From Cruorifilaria tuberocauda (taxonomy: Eukaryota; Nematoda; Chromadorea; Rhabditida; Onchocercidae), in assembly GCA_013365365.1 (NCBI GenBank), contig JABVXU010000167.1, forward strand, positions 44,621-108,620: 64,000 bases of DNA. Direction: 5' to 3'. A program made the position numbers and the translations under genes. Below are positions 36,771 through 50,500 of the stretch, piece by piece. Each line of letters opens with the position of its first letter. Positions within the stretch are counted from its first letter, which is position 1. The notes beneath the pieces are model-generated. The model did no database searches, was not told where the DNA came from, and saw only the letters and a program-made list of their open reading frames with translations.

Positions 36771-37969
36771 ATGAAAGTTTTGATTGGAACAATTGTATTT
36801 TTGGTTACAATCAATGGTGATCAAGCATGTGTGAGTAACGGTAAAGTATATGAAAATGGTGATACCTGGGTTAGTTAATTATTTTTTACGAATATTAAAT
36901 GAAAGATGGAAATTCATTATTAATGGTTGATTGGTCCGATTAATCATAATAGAAACCGATTTTTCTAACGTTCTAAAAATTCTTTTTTCTCTGTCCACTC
37001 AACCGTTATATATATGAATTTTTATTTTCCCTTCAAGTATTACTGAATACTTTTAAAATTACACACTTTCAATCAGAGATTATTTATGAAGAATAAAATT
37101 GAATGGAATATATAATGATGATTGTTATGAATTCTAAAAAATATTGAAAAGAAAAGAAAGTAAATAATTTTTTTGCACTATTTTGATTAAATGAAATGCT
37201 TTAAAAGAAATAGCTTAAGTTATTGAAATAAATTAAAAATGAAAATTTTAATTAATTTTTTATTTTTTATTTTTTTTGCAATTATAGATTGAGAATAATT
37301 TTGAATTAGAATGTAATGAAAGAAATGATGGATCATGGCATACGAGAATTACTGCATGTTTAGCGCCAGGTGGTTTTCGATTACTTGTAGGAACTGAATT
37401 TATTGAAGCTGGCTGGAGATATACGTATGTAATTTACATATCTTTTTTTTTGCAGACGAAATTTCGTTATCAAAACTATCATCTTAAATAATTATAGAGA
37501 GAACAAAAAAAAAATCAATTTATTTCAGTAATTATCCGGTTTGAGAGAAAAGTACCGTTAATATCGACAAGTATAAGTTTCCCACTATAATCTAATCTAT
37601 TTTTAATTAGACTATCAATCGCTCAAATTATCTTTTTTTTACTTAACCAATTAGTAACAGTAAATTTTGAGCTTATCTGAAATTTCTGATACAGTTTAAA
37701 TTTATTGTTCAATAGAAACTGAACTTTATTGTCAACCTGAAATTACGGCTTGATACTACATTTGCAACGAAATTTTGCATTTCTGATTGAAATCATATGA
37801 AAATGAGAATTGAATTTCAGAAATTATCAATTATTGTTACTGTCCATTCGTGGTAATGATAATGATTAGATGATTATTTTTAATAATTTCAATTCAAGTG
37901 AAATTCATTATTTTCAGTTGCACGCAAAAATCCAATGGAAGAGTGGAATATGCTTATAGACCTGCTTAA
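36771..37969 (+). CDS. Small secreted MIG-18-like fibronectin type I protein
   Basis: Three exons (36771-36869, 37288-37424, 37918-37969) encode 95 residues. The N-terminus MKVLIGTIVFLVTINGDQA is a signal peptide. The rest is one four-cysteine domain: CVSNGKVYENGDTW, then LECNERNDGSWHTRITACLA, then GWRYTCTQKSNGRVEYAYRP. The pattern C-x2-NGK-x-Y-x2-G-x2-W ... C ... G ... ITAC ... C ... G matches the nematode-specific fibronectin-I-like domain of MIG-18 (abnormal cell migration 18) proteins, expected to form two disulfides. It is probably an extracellular matrix or secreted protein with no enzymatic residues. It is shorter than multi-domain family members. All exon phases agree, and AATAAA follows at 38024. 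The exact partner is unknown. Confidence 0.85.
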
Positions 37970-40900
37970 GTATATTATGCCTTTTCGTTGTTATTATTTA
38001 TTATGCAATGTATAAAATATACAAATAAAAAACTCGAAATATTTAAATATTGTGCAAAATGCATAGATCAAAATCATTTTCTTACTAATTTATTTTATTA
38101 GCAAAAAAAACTTTATTAAATCTAAATTCATTTTAACCACAATTTTTTAAAAATTAATTTTTAACTAATTGAGTGCATTGACAAAATCTTTCGTAGAACA
38201 AAAATCGTATATGCTTTGTTTGTTTCCTTTGAAAGATAATTGTTAGTTGACTGACTCATCGTAGTTTTCAAAGATTTCTTTTTTTAATCACTTCTGGAAA
38301 ATGATAATCATTTGTCATTGAAATTTCATACAAAAAAATAATTACAATGTTAAAAATCAAATTAACATGAAGTTATTATATTATTTTGTTTATTCCATAA
38401 AATCAACAAATGATACAAATAATTTATAACTGCGATAAAAATTTGCCCTTATTTCTTAATACTTCTTGTAGATATCGAAGCATGCTTTATCTTATCATTC
38501 CATCGTAATCTTCTAATCTAATGACAGTTATAATTGATATTGCGTCATACGTCATACTTATTGATCTTATTTCTTGCTAAACTTAATTTTTTATTTACTT
38601 GTAATAAAATTCTAACTTTGTCTCTGTTATTGCTATACAACAAATGTGATATCTGATATGATAATTTCAATTGTTCTGATAATTTCATTAAGTGTGGTGT
38701 ATAAACGAAGACTGATCAATCAATGGAAAGTTTACATTCGAATTGTATATAACCTGCAATTGTGCTAGCAATAAAATTGAATTCTTTGTAAACTTTCAAT
38801 TTTTTTTTGTTTTCTACTTTAAAACATTTTCATAATTTTAATTATTTAACAAATTCACAATTTTTTTTATTTATTTGTTATTTTGTCTGAATAATTTGAA
38901 TTAATCAATAAATTTACAGTTTTTTTTATTCTTTTTCTTTTCTTCAAAACACTTTGACAATTTAATAATTACAATGACACATAGGAAGAATATAGAAATG
39001 TGTTGTTATTTCTTCACGAAAATGATTTGAATGTGAAGTAAAAATGGTTAAATAGTTGTATGTACGTGAAACTTACATTTATACTTACACGTATTTACAC
39101 GGATATTACAAAATTTTATATATTACAAGTCGATTTATCAAAATGTGTAAAATATTTAATATTAAATTTTTCGAATTCTTCTCTTTAAAACTTTCCCTTT
39201 TTCTTTGCAATTTTGAAATTTTACAAGTAATTGTGAGTGCATATTTCGGAATGCGTTTTAGAAAATGATTAGTTTTTTTATTTCATGAAATAAGGAAATG
39301 AGTGAAGTTTGAATTAAATAAAAAGAGCAAAAAAGGAGAATTTTTTATTTATGAGAAAAATGAGATATTAATGAGAAATGTTGGTTGAGAAATACCTTAT
39401 AAATTAACAAATAGAAATATTTGGAATTAATAAATTCTTTTTAAATTATAATACGCATGAAAAATTTCTATCAAGTGCAAAAAGAGATACCTATTTTGAA
39501 AACCTGATATATCTTACAGGCAAATTGACAGCGAAAAATTTTGAAAAAAATTAATATTGTTCTTCAAAAATGAATTAGATTTATGGAATTTGATAATTCA
39601 GTTTTGGATTGATAGTGCTCCTTGTTAGAAATAAAGTTTATTTTACGAATAATTCTATTAATGTTTCAATTTTTTAAGCAATCAAAAAACTTCACTTTAA
39701 TTAAGTTAGCAAAAATGTCTAGCAATTTTGACATCGAAGTTCAACTTTAAATTTTCTTTTATGGATAATTTGCCTCGTTTTTCATCTTTTTTTCTCTGAG
39801 CTTTGATAGCATTATAGCTCAGTTACGTGGCGCTTAGAAGTACTAAGGACAGATCGCCTAACAATTTCGTTATTTAATTTCTTGATATATGATGGAAGGA
39901 ATTATTAAATTACGAATATATACTTTGAATTTAAATATGGTATTTTTAATCTTCATAAAATTTCAGCAAATATAATATTAGAGAGAAAATATTGATTCCA
40001 TTCAATTTCTGTCTGTCTGTTTCTGTCCTGTCATGTCGGTTTAAATTGCAGATATAAATATGATTGATTTATAAAATTATTTATATTTTATTCTCAGTCA
40101 ACTGTTCAAAAGGAAATATGAGTGAAATGATGACACACATCTCTCATAACTATCAATATTGTTAGGATATTTCATTGAATAAATTATTATTTATGATGGT
40201 GATGATAATCAATAATAAGATTTGAGCAATTTATTTTTTCGTACCGCAAGTATAAATTTCAATTGAAATGATGCATACCGGAAATGACGTAACGATTTAA
40301 TTATCATTTCCAATGTATGATAATCCTGTTAGCAAATGATGAATAACGATTTTGATACATGATTCTCTTGAAAGTATTAAAATTTAATAAGATATATACT
40401 TAATAAGAGACATACTAATAAAAGATAGTAAAAAAGTACTATCAGTCATTTTGCTAATTGATAAAATATTTTTATAATGATTTAAATCCTGAATTGTTAA
40501 ATATATGAGTTGTGAAATAATTTAAATTAAAATGATATCTCTGATGTTATTATAATGATAATCATATATCACAGTTGTACTGAATTGCATGGTGTAATTT
40601 CGAATTGCATTTATCAATTGGAGTATATTACTAAATCGTTGGAAATTTGAGATAGCTACAAATCAATGGTTTCTCATATAATTAATTATACTTTGTGTGA
40701 AACTTAATTTGAAATTGATATCATTTCTATGTCTTTCAATTGAAACATTTTATCATTATTCCTCAGATCTTATCATTATTCTTGCTAAATGATATTTCCC
40801 ATTTCATTACTTCATTTTCAGTACACGTGTCCGTGCATTCGTGTTAGCGTCTGTACACGTATATATGCGTGTGATGTATATCTATATATACACATTATAA

Positions 40901-41369
40901 TACATGTGGTATTTGTCAGTGTATATTCAAATTCTGTATATGTATATGTATATCTGGTAGTACATACATGCGTATGTTGCAGATCTGGTATATGCGTTGA
41001 TGTGTATGACAGACACACGCATTCGTATGTATATGTTTATGAGTATGCGTGTATGTGTATGTATGTATGTGACACATGCTTGAATGTGTCCACATTTTTA
41101 TATATAATAATGATTAATATTTCATGTGCTGATTTCGCTAATATCTTTTAAATCAAAAAACATTTGATAAGTTTCAAGTTGATAAATTTTAAGTTTAAAA
41201 TAAAATGAAAAAAGGAAAAGGGAAAGGAAGAATTTGATTTTGAGATGAATGAGATATCGGAAGAAATCGTTTTGTTTGTCGAATATATATCACTGGAAAT
41301 ATCAATGAATTCATTCTACTCCTTCGTTTCCGCTAGCAACTATGATTAGAAGAAAGGTAGAATAAATAT

Positions 41370-41371
<2 letters not shown>

Positions 41372-41425
<54 letters not shown>
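41372..41425. repeat. (GT)27 microsatellite
   Basis: Uninterrupted GT dinucleotide run of 54 bases, about 0.7 kb upstream of the first RGS exon. Confidence 0.97.
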
Positions 41426-41427
<2 letters not shown>

Positions 41428-41466
41428 CTAGAGTGTACGTACGTATATATCTTCTGAGATATTATA

Positions 41467-41521
41467 GGTAGAAAGATAGATAGGTGGATAGATAGATTGG
41501 ATAGATAGATAGGATAGATTA
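41467..41521. repeat. GATA-type microsatellite
   Basis: Interrupted run of GATA and GGATA units (AGATAGATAGG-like) next to the (GT) repeat. Confidence 0.85.
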
Positions 41522-42090
41522 TAACCAGCTAATTTACCTTTTTCAATAAGTTCCATATGCAATCATTAAGTGTTGAGGTAATCAAACCCCTCCTTTACCT
41601 TACCTCATTGAACCTTTCCTTTTTTTCAATTTCTATTACCTTTTTTCGTCGAATGGAAATGAGTTAATTTTTTTTAATATTTGATTTGTTACATGCAGTT
41701 GGGATCAATTATAATTAGATATATTCAAAAGGAAAAAAAGGAAAAAAGAAAAAAATTTGAAATTTGTAATGTTTGGAATTAATGAATAATTACTGTATGA
41801 TAAAATATAATCTAAAAATTTAGAGAAGAAGAAAAAAGAAAATAAAAAGAGAAATAAAAAACAATACATTTAATTTCACCAAAAGAAAAAAACAACGAAA
41901 TTTCTACTTGAATACTTATCATTGATTAGATTAGATTGATTAGTTATTACTAATGATATCATTTAATTAAATAAAATTTAAAACTTTTATCTAGAACTTG
42001 TCATATCTATTGGTGATATTATCAGTATAACTGAAAAGGAAAGAATCAAAAAGTGACGTTGTCACAGCAAATACCCTAGGAGGGTAGCAT

Positions 42091-44220
42091 ATGTGGCGAA
42101 ATTTCAAGGGAGATTCGAGTATTGAAAGGTTTGTTAATTTTTTTTCTTCTTCTTCTAAGGTTTAAAATAAACTCTTATTTAAAATGTACTTATGCTGTTA
42201 TCAATCGAAATAGACGGAATAAGCAGGAAAGAAGAGAATTTCCTTCTTAAATCAAAAATATATTAGGAAATCTAGATGAAGCAGCAGAAAATCTGAAATA
42301 CTTCAAAAATATCTATAATAAACATTTCTATGCAGAATTTAGTAAAGTAAGCTAAATTATTTCAATTAAAATTCAGGTTGAATTAAATCGTTCAAGATGA
42401 ATGAGAAATGAATTAAATTAATTACGACTATATATTAGTTTATGGAAAAAAACATATAAGATATAAATTATTTAATATTTTCATATAAACTAAATTAATT
42501 AACTCTGCGAATAATAAAAAGGTAAATTTACTTTCACTTTGAGAAATCGTACAACTATATATTAGTTTATAGAAAAAATATAAACAATTTAATATTTTCA
42601 TAAATTTTGTATGAAATAAAAAAAATAAAATGATGATAAGATAGATATTTCAGTAAAAATTTTTAGCTTAAAAGAAGAAACGTTATGTTAAAAAATGATG
42701 AAGAATGAAAGCACTGGAATGAACTAATAGGTTGAAAATTAAATTGAAAGAATAAAAAAAATTAATAATCATGGTTTTGGTGAAATTTTATTGATATATT
42801 GCATACTTCCCGTAAATTTTCATTTTAGCATTTCCTATATAACTTCATTGTATTTTTAACTTTCATAAAAATTTTTGCTGAATTCAATTTGCCCATTTAT
42901 ATGGCTTTTTATTTCTCAATAAAATTGTTAAAATACTTTTCAAATTATTTTTATGTTCAACTCTTTCTTTTCACATTATGATTTTTTAGTTAATTAATTA
43001 ATTGCTTTGTTTGTTGTTTGTTTTGTACCTACTTTTAATTGAAGGAAATTTTAATTGAGCTTGAACAAAAGAATTTAGTCTTAATTAAAGGAAATAATAT
43101 CAGATAAATTATGCAAAATCTAATTTTTCATTTAAAAAATGATTAAAATGTAGCTGAACAAATTGATCATATCAATAGGATATATATGATTCGAGGCGTA
43201 AACTAAAATCGTATTAATAGATTAACTCATGACTGTTAACAATTAATTTACAACTCCATAAAGTTATTGGTTATCAGAAGTTAAAAACGACCAAATTGAT
43301 AGTTAAATCCTTCAATATATGTATTCAGTAAATTCATTATCAAGCATTTGATAATTATTTTAAACATTTGAAATAATTCAAAAGAACTGATAAATATCTT
43401 TATCTTTAAATCTGTTTCAATATCATTTAAAAATAAAACGAACTCTCCTAGCAAAATTATCAATATTTAAAAATTCTACGAAAGAAATATACTGTAATTT
43501 CAAAAAACAGAATAGAATTCATTTTTGAATGAGAAAATTATGACTTTTTCTACCTAAACCTACTTATCAATTTAAACAATCTCAAGAAAAGTTATTTTTT
43601 TTAATTGATATTAAAATTAATATTTTTTAAAATAAAATAAAAACCTTTCTAAACAGTTAGCGTAACAATTAACTTTCTTTTCCTTTTTTAAATAATCGGT
43701 TAAAATTGTAAAGTTTCAATTTATGATGTTTTTTTTGTTTTATTAAATTGCAATTATCTCAACATGCATCGATTCAAGACATTTACTGAATCGACCATTG
43801 CGAGAAAAACAAACGAATACCTTGTTGCTTAGGTTACCGCTTATTTTAAAATGACAGGTATCTCGATGTACACAGTTCAAACTTTACTTATGATAGAAAA
43901 CTCATTCATTTCATTTATTTTTTCATTCGCATACCTGTCCATATAAATTCAATTCATCATTGTATGTTCAACACATATCACATGTGCACACACATATATA
44001 CGCACACAGACTTATATTTATAAGCTAGCATTGATATACTATATTAACACACACACACACACACACAGACCTATATTTTCTTAATGTTTAAGAATACTTA
44101 AGATAGATTTAATACTTAAGAGAAGTTAGCACTGACGTATGATACATACACAGACAGACCTATAAATTAACATTTATATATCGTATCCGACACATACAGC
44201 ACACACAGACACACACACAT

Positions 44221-44255
<35 letters not shown>

Positions 44256-47200
44256 CAGAGACAGACAGACGTATATTTGGAAGTGAGCATTGAAATACCG
44301 TACTTTCCATTTTGATATTTTCTATGATATTTTTATAATGAATAAAAGTAAAATGTTCAATTATCAGTCTTTAATCACTTAATACTTATTGAGTATAATT
44401 TGAATATAGTTTATCAGTCATTCATTTCTTGAAATTTCTCATTTATTTTTTAATTTCAGATTTATTTAAAAAATAGGCAGTAAATCATTTGCAAATATCG
44501 ATGAAAACTTTTCAAATTATAAAATATTGTAAAAATTTTTCTTTTTCTAATATTTTATATTCATCAATTAATTTCTATTTTTTAATTACTTGCCAATTTT
44601 TTAATAATTAAAAAGTTTGATTTACGAATAAATTGATAAGTAATTTAAATACTTTATAAATAAGTGAAATGCAGCATTTTATTTACTTCAATTTTTTCTT
44701 TGTATATTTTCACTAATATAGACCAGAATAATTTGGAGAATTTTATACGTCCTTATGTCATATTGTTTTTGAAACGAAAAATTGAAATAAATTTTTTACT
44801 TAATTCACTGATGTTTTTCTTCCAATCATTAATTATCCTTTCTTAATTATTAAAAGTTTTATTTTTCATTAACAGATAATAAATTTGATATTCTTCTTTT
44901 TTTTCTTTGTTTTATCAGTTATAAATTATAGAAAATTTGCAGCAGTAGTATTGCACTATCAGAGCAAGAGAATATCTTATCAGACGTTCTACCAACAAAA
45001 CAAGCCATTGCAAGCGTTGAAGAGAGTGAAGGAAATCAGGACGAAGCACAATCGAATTTAATTCGGAATTCAAAAAGCTCAAAGCAAGAATCAAAAATCG
45101 GTCAAGAAATGGCAAAAGCACCCGTTAAACGACAATCAATTTCTAAAAATATGGTAATTATTTATATCGATTATTCAATAGCAAAAAAGAAGCAAATGAA
45201 TAATTGATTTTTAAATTTATAGATAATTGAATTTTTTATGAAGAATTTAATATTTCACATATTAAACTTATATTGGTTTACAATTAATAAGCTGAGTGTA
45301 AAATAATACAATGAAACTGAGTATAAATGAGATAAAATGAAGTGTGACTGAAGCGATAAAATAATATAGGCAGCAACAATATTTGATTTCAATTCAAAAG
45401 TGGAACGTAAAGCACCTGAATTGCCAAGTACCGATGGTATTGAATATCCGAGAGCTGCAGCTTGGGCTAATGAATCCTTGAGTAATGTGTTGAAAGATGA
45501 AAAAGGTAACAAAATTCCATAAATTTGGATTATAGTTTTTGAAATTAAATATATAATATCGAGAAAAAGATAACGAAAAATTACTAATCAGTAAATAATT
45601 CTTAATTTTGAAATTTAATCCGATATTACTTGCAGGTCGTCAATTGTTTCGTGTCTTTTTGCATGATGCATTAGCGGAGGAAAATTTATCATTCATTGAA
45701 TCATATGAAAAATTTACAACAATGACTTCAGCAAATGAAAAAAAACGTTATATTCAAGAATTTTTTGAAAAATATTCACCATATGTTAATCTCAGTAGTG
45801 TAGCTTTACAGGTAAAATATCATTTTAAAACTTTAACAAGTTTTTTTTCTACAAAGAATTATTTACATCTTAATTTACTAATAGTTAATTATTTTAAATT
45901 ATTAATGTACTCATTCATATTGACTTCGATCTTTCGCATACCTAATTTTTCTTCTGAAATTTCAATTTAAAATATCATATAATAGAAATGCATAATAATC
46001 AATGATTCATAAGGCTAAAGATAAAAAGATATTATAGGGTCCTTTATATCGATAACGTTAAGACTTCTATTTAAGTCTTCCTGTATTCATCGTAAAATTT
46101 TCTAACAAAAGATTTTGTCAAGGTAGAAAGCCAGAGTTATTTACGTATTACTGGACTATTCATAGTATATGATCAAAATTGATGAAAATTGCAGAAAATC
46201 AAGGATACTGCAGCAAAAGATGATCCGGATCCAGCAGCATTTTTGCTTGCCGTAAAAGAAGTAAACAGACTTCTGGAGAATGATCAATTTCCGAGGTTTA
46301 AAAGATCCGATGTTTACATTCATTTTCTGGAAAAAGTTATGCCACGTGCATATGCTGACAAATGGACAACCAGTTTTGAAGCGCTTGTTGGAAATCAGGC
46401 CATAATTTTCTTTATTCTTTCTTAAAATTTATCAATTTAATATTTGACCTAGTAAATTTATCAGTTCCTTATAAAGCTATCCAGCTTTCTCTTTTTCCTC
46501 TCACATCATTGATCTTACCAGAAATCCCTGTGTAACAACACATAGATATCATTAAGATGTTTTATCACTGTTTAGTAAGAACTTATTAATATTCGATTAG
46601 TCATTAAGAAAAATAATTTTAAATGCTGTAAAATATTCTTAATTGAAAATTCAAATTTTAGGTTGGTCGATATTATTTTCGCTATTTTTTGCGAAATATT
46701 CATGCAGAAGAGAATTTACGTTTTTGGGAAGCAGTAATTGAGTATAAGCAAATCAAAAATAAAAGTGCTGCAATGCTTAATATGGGTCGAACTATACAAA
46801 AACAATACTTGGTTGAAGGAACAACTAATGAGGTTAATTGCAAATCATTAATTTTCTTTTAAATTAAAACTTTTTTTACTATTGAAATGTAAATGCGTTT
46901 CTAATCAAATTAAAAATAAGTGATGTAAGCTGTACAATGCAAGCTATTCATTTATTTAATTTACGAGATTTGAAACTTAATGAGGTAACAATATCATCAC
47001 AATGCTATGATAACAATATTTATATACCGATCATTAGGAAGACAAAAACAACAACAACAGTGATAATAATTATCAAATAGATAATAATAGCAACTATATT
47101 AAGAGAAAATAAATGTAAGCCAAATAGCCTCAATGATCCGTTTATTTTATTTGTGAAATTAATAAAAAACATTTGAACAACAAAAAACTATCTCATAAAA

Positions 47201-47554
47201 TTTCAAACTTCAAAAAATAAATAAATCAATACCAATAAAATTTATTAAATTTACCTTTATGATTTAGGCACATTATAGTTTTTAATTGCAAGGAACAAGG
47301 GTGAAAAAAACTATGATAAAAAGAAGATTAGAAAATGCTAAAATAATAACTTCACTAGAAATATTTTTTCCATTCAGATATTTCTACCGTTTGGTTTACG
47401 TCAAGTGATTGATAGTCGAATTGAAGCAAAAGACGTCGATATAACATTATTCGACGATGCGGTGAAACACGTGGAACAAGTGCTCAAGAACGATCCGTAT
47501 GTACGATTCCTACAATCCACCGAATATAACGATTTATTGGTCAAATTAAAATGA
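42091..47554 (+). CDS. rgs-3: Double-RGS-domain regulator of G-protein signalling (RGS-3 type)
   Basis: RGS proteins accelerate GTP hydrolysis by G-alpha subunits. C. elegans RGS-3, a regulator of sensory neuron signalling, is known for having two RGS domains, and the same layout is seen here. Seven exons: 42091-42128, 44943-45153, 45370-45505, 45636-45811, 46195-46398, 46662-46832, 47378-47554. They give 370 residues. Domain 1 (about 107-232) contains AAAWANESLSNVLKDEKGRQ, DALAEENLSFIESYEKF, KYSPYVNLSSVALQ and NDQFPRFKRSDVY. Domain 2 (about 241-367) contains WTTSFEALVGNQ, HAEENLRFWEAVIEYK and KNDPYVRFLQSTEY. The key EENL Asn is present in both domains. Domain 1 has Ile in place of the usual Trp after EENLxF. 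The N-terminal 80 residues are Ser/Gln/Glu-rich and probably disordered. Exon 1 (12 codons, MWRNFKGDSSIE) is placed by phase match across a 2.8-kb intron and is less certain. The exon 5 donor is non-canonical (see findings). Confidence 0.9.
42424..42600. repeat. Diverged direct repeat in RGS intron 1
   Basis: Two related segments start about 123 bp apart. Each contains ACTATATATTAGTTTAT followed by TTTAATATTTTCATA. Confidence 0.6.
43985..44280. repeat. CA-rich composite minisatellite in RGS intron 1
   Basis: Four spaced blocks of (CA)n, each followed by CAGAC(C/T/G)TATA and a variable tail. Two tails share TTAGCA(T/C)TGA-like sequence, and another reads GAGCATTGAAATACC. The pattern suggests a degenerate larger tandem unit, not just a simple (CA) repeat. 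Confidence 0.7.
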
Positions 47555-50500
47555 ATATTTGACATTATGAATTGAATTGTGTAAGGCAATGAAAATGATA
47601 GAAATTGATTGAAATTTGTTAAAAGATTTTAGAATTGATGATAGTATTATACAAATGTTAACAATAATTATCAAGCATTTATTCAACTGTTTAATTAATT
47701 TATTTCCATGCTATTTTATAGATATTGTCTAGATAAATCTACCGTATCAATTAATTATATGATTAAGCAATGGAAATTCTTCTTGGTACTTTCAAAAAAA
47801 CAAAAAGAAATGCAAGATTTAAAATTTCACTTCGAATTAGAGAAAAGCAGAAAGATGAAAGGAAGAGAAATTTCTAGTTAAGTAAGTATAAAAGATAGAT
47901 TATCAATTATCTTTTTCTCTTTCAAGCGAATAAATTATTATCAATTTCTTTTGTTTTTATTCGAAGGAAAAAAATAGAGGATATTTATAACAATTCTTCT
48001 TCAATTCTCTCACTGTTTTTCCTGTTTCATTATTTTATTCTAAAAAGAAATTTCAAAGTTAAAAAAGAAATGCAATGCTAATATTTGGAACAGTCTTTCA
48101 GAGCTATCAAAGCTATCAAATGATAATACTGAAATTTCAAAAGTCGAAATTCTCTCTAAAAAACTAGAAATACTTTTCGATCAGATGAAATTAATTAAGA
48201 TTAAGATTAATTGAAGAAATCGATGTTAAAGAATAATTAAAGGAAACGATCCTTTAATCCTTTTCCTTCTTTCTAATCCTTTTAGTTAACAATCCTTTAA
48301 TGACCGAGCAAAATTGATTAATGGAAAACATTTATCAAAAATAGTTCAATCAATTAAAAAGAATTTTTAAAAAACTATCAAAAAACCTGTAAATATAATT
48401 AAAATTCATGGATTTTAGCATTTTATAAATGAAGCTGTTCTTTTAACTTCACAAATATATTTTTCATCATTCAAAGTTTTCTTTTACTTCAGCTTATTTG
48501 CTTTAAAAAAATCGATTTTATGGAAATACTTAATTATCTCATAGGCACAAGTATATCCTTTTCCAATTTGTTTAATCATTTATTACAATTTCCAAGCAAT
48601 TTGTTCCTAAAATTGCTAAGCAATCTGTTTCCTTTCAAAAATAAGCCTGAAATTTAAATGATAATTGTCGGTGAAGCTAATTGTAGAATTTATTTTATAG
48701 TTGAAAGACATTTTAATTATTATTCGTTTGATTTTCTTTTTCACCTAGTAATTAAGCATTTTTCCGATTAATTCTGTTGATTTCTTATGCATAAGAAAAA
48801 TTGTTTACAAAATGTTCTTTGGATTAAATTTGATTTCAATCGAATGTTAAATAAAACATAAATATCATATTCGTGATGTTAGTATGCTTTCCAACTTAAA
48901 AATTTCACTTTGTACGTTCAAATTATAATTGTTAGGTAATATTACTGTAGTATAGTCACGAAATGCTTATACTGTATTGCATATACTGTACTGCAATTTG
49001 TATTTATAATCATTGAGCGTACTATTCATACAGTACTATAGTACTCAATAATTCACCTTAAATCTCTTTTTTTTGCTTCAGTTGAACTTCAATATAAATC
49101 AGATAAAATTGGAATATAAATCAGAGATCAATACATCCAATTTCCATAATTTTCAATCTTTTCATTTATTCAAACAAAGATCTTTCTTTACATTAATTAA
49201 AATTTTCACAAAATTTAAACTATCACAACAAACTTCTCCTAGTGAATTGCATTAGTTCAATTTCTTTCAGTTATAATAATATGTCATTAATTTAACGCAT
49301 TAAATAATTATAATTTTGAAATTTTTTTGGCATAAATGAACTGAATAAATGATATTTAAATCGACTGTTGCTAAAATATATTGTAATCATATAGTGATAA
49401 AAAAGTATTTTAGCGAAACATGCAAAAATTACAAAAGAGAATTAATATTTATAAATTAATTAGTCAATTATTCAGGTACTGTTAGCTTCCTTGCAATATT
49501 TATAGCTCTAAATAAATTTAGTAAGAGAAAAAGAATTTCGAATTTTTAATTGAAAACAAAAAATAAACTTCGATTATTCGATTTATTTAATCATTTAAGA
49601 CAACGAAAATTTTCGTGTTTATTTTTCCTTTTCCTTATCCCTTTTTCCTAATTTCTCTCTTTCCTCCTTTCAAACTTCATTTTTTACTATTTTTATATTT
49701 TCTTGAGAAAGAGAAAAACTTCTCTAAAATTTATATCATCTGTTATTTTTGGCAAAAAGAGTTATATTATCAATATATTAATTTCTCTTCTTTTACTATT
49801 AATTTAAAGTTTGAAATGATAACTAAAGTAAAGTAAGACCATGTGTTATTAATTCTAAATTTCCTGGAACCGACTAATATGAAGAAAACTTGCTGATGAT
49901 TCAATCCAACCATTGATTTTAATATTTCAGTTAATTCTGTTCATGCTTACTCGAAGCTTAATTATTTGTTTCGAAACTTAATTATTCAAATCTCTTCCCT
50001 TCTAAATTTCAATTCCATTACTCAATCTCTTCTTTTCTTCTCTTTCTTATCCCTTTTTCCCGTGCATTCTCTTTCAATAAAAAAAAGAATAAAATGAAAA
50101 AATTTTTTCGAGATACTTTCGAGAAAAAACTTTTTGTTATCTCAAATTTGAAATTTTAGATCGTCAAGAAGTGAAGATGGCGAAAAGAATTATGGAAGAC
50201 GTGAAAAAAGTATCAAAATATTGTATGATATGATGAGAAAGTATGCAAAAGCGAAGAAAGTGCAGTGATTATTGTTATATATGAAAGAGAAAGTAGAGAT
50301 TAATAATATTGTTTGATGGAGTAGAGATGAAAAGAAGATTGAAGGTATGGCAAAGGAAAGTTGAAAGTAGTACTTGGAAGAGAGTGTTAGGATAAGCTGT
50401 TGAATTGGCGTAACTTTTCGGCTAACTTAATCAGTGAATAAAATGTTAGCTGAAGTGTCTATGTTGAAGTTACAACTCAGTCTTCTACAATATTCTTGTC

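Larger units (their letters stand above)
37970..42090. other. Intergenic region with microsatellites
   Basis: About 4.1 kb upstream of the RGS gene. No gene is supported. It holds a degenerate GTATATG/TGTATG-rich tract at about 40815-41085, a pure (GT) run and a GATA/GATAG tract (listed separately). Apparent reading frames in the GT-rich tract are composition artefacts. Confidence 0.6.

Noticed and set aside
39800..39862. tRNA-like stretch (TATAGCTCAGTTACGTGGCG)
   Set aside because: The D-arm-like word and a CTTAG/CTAAG stem are present, but the anticodon loop would have five bases and there is no T-arm or acceptor stem.
40555..40590. TATCACAG word resembling the miR-2 seed
   Set aside because: The sequence after the seed does not match the family, and no good stem could be drawn.
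40789..41151. 120-residue frame rich in Tyr, Val, Cys
   Set aside because: It follows the degenerate GTATATG repeat; the residues simply reflect repeat composition.
47769..47881. Lys-rich frame (KKQKEMQDLKFHFELEKSRK) after the RGS gene
   Set aside because: Two frames are similarly open, there is no acceptor in phase with RGS, and it falls in the likely 3' UTR.
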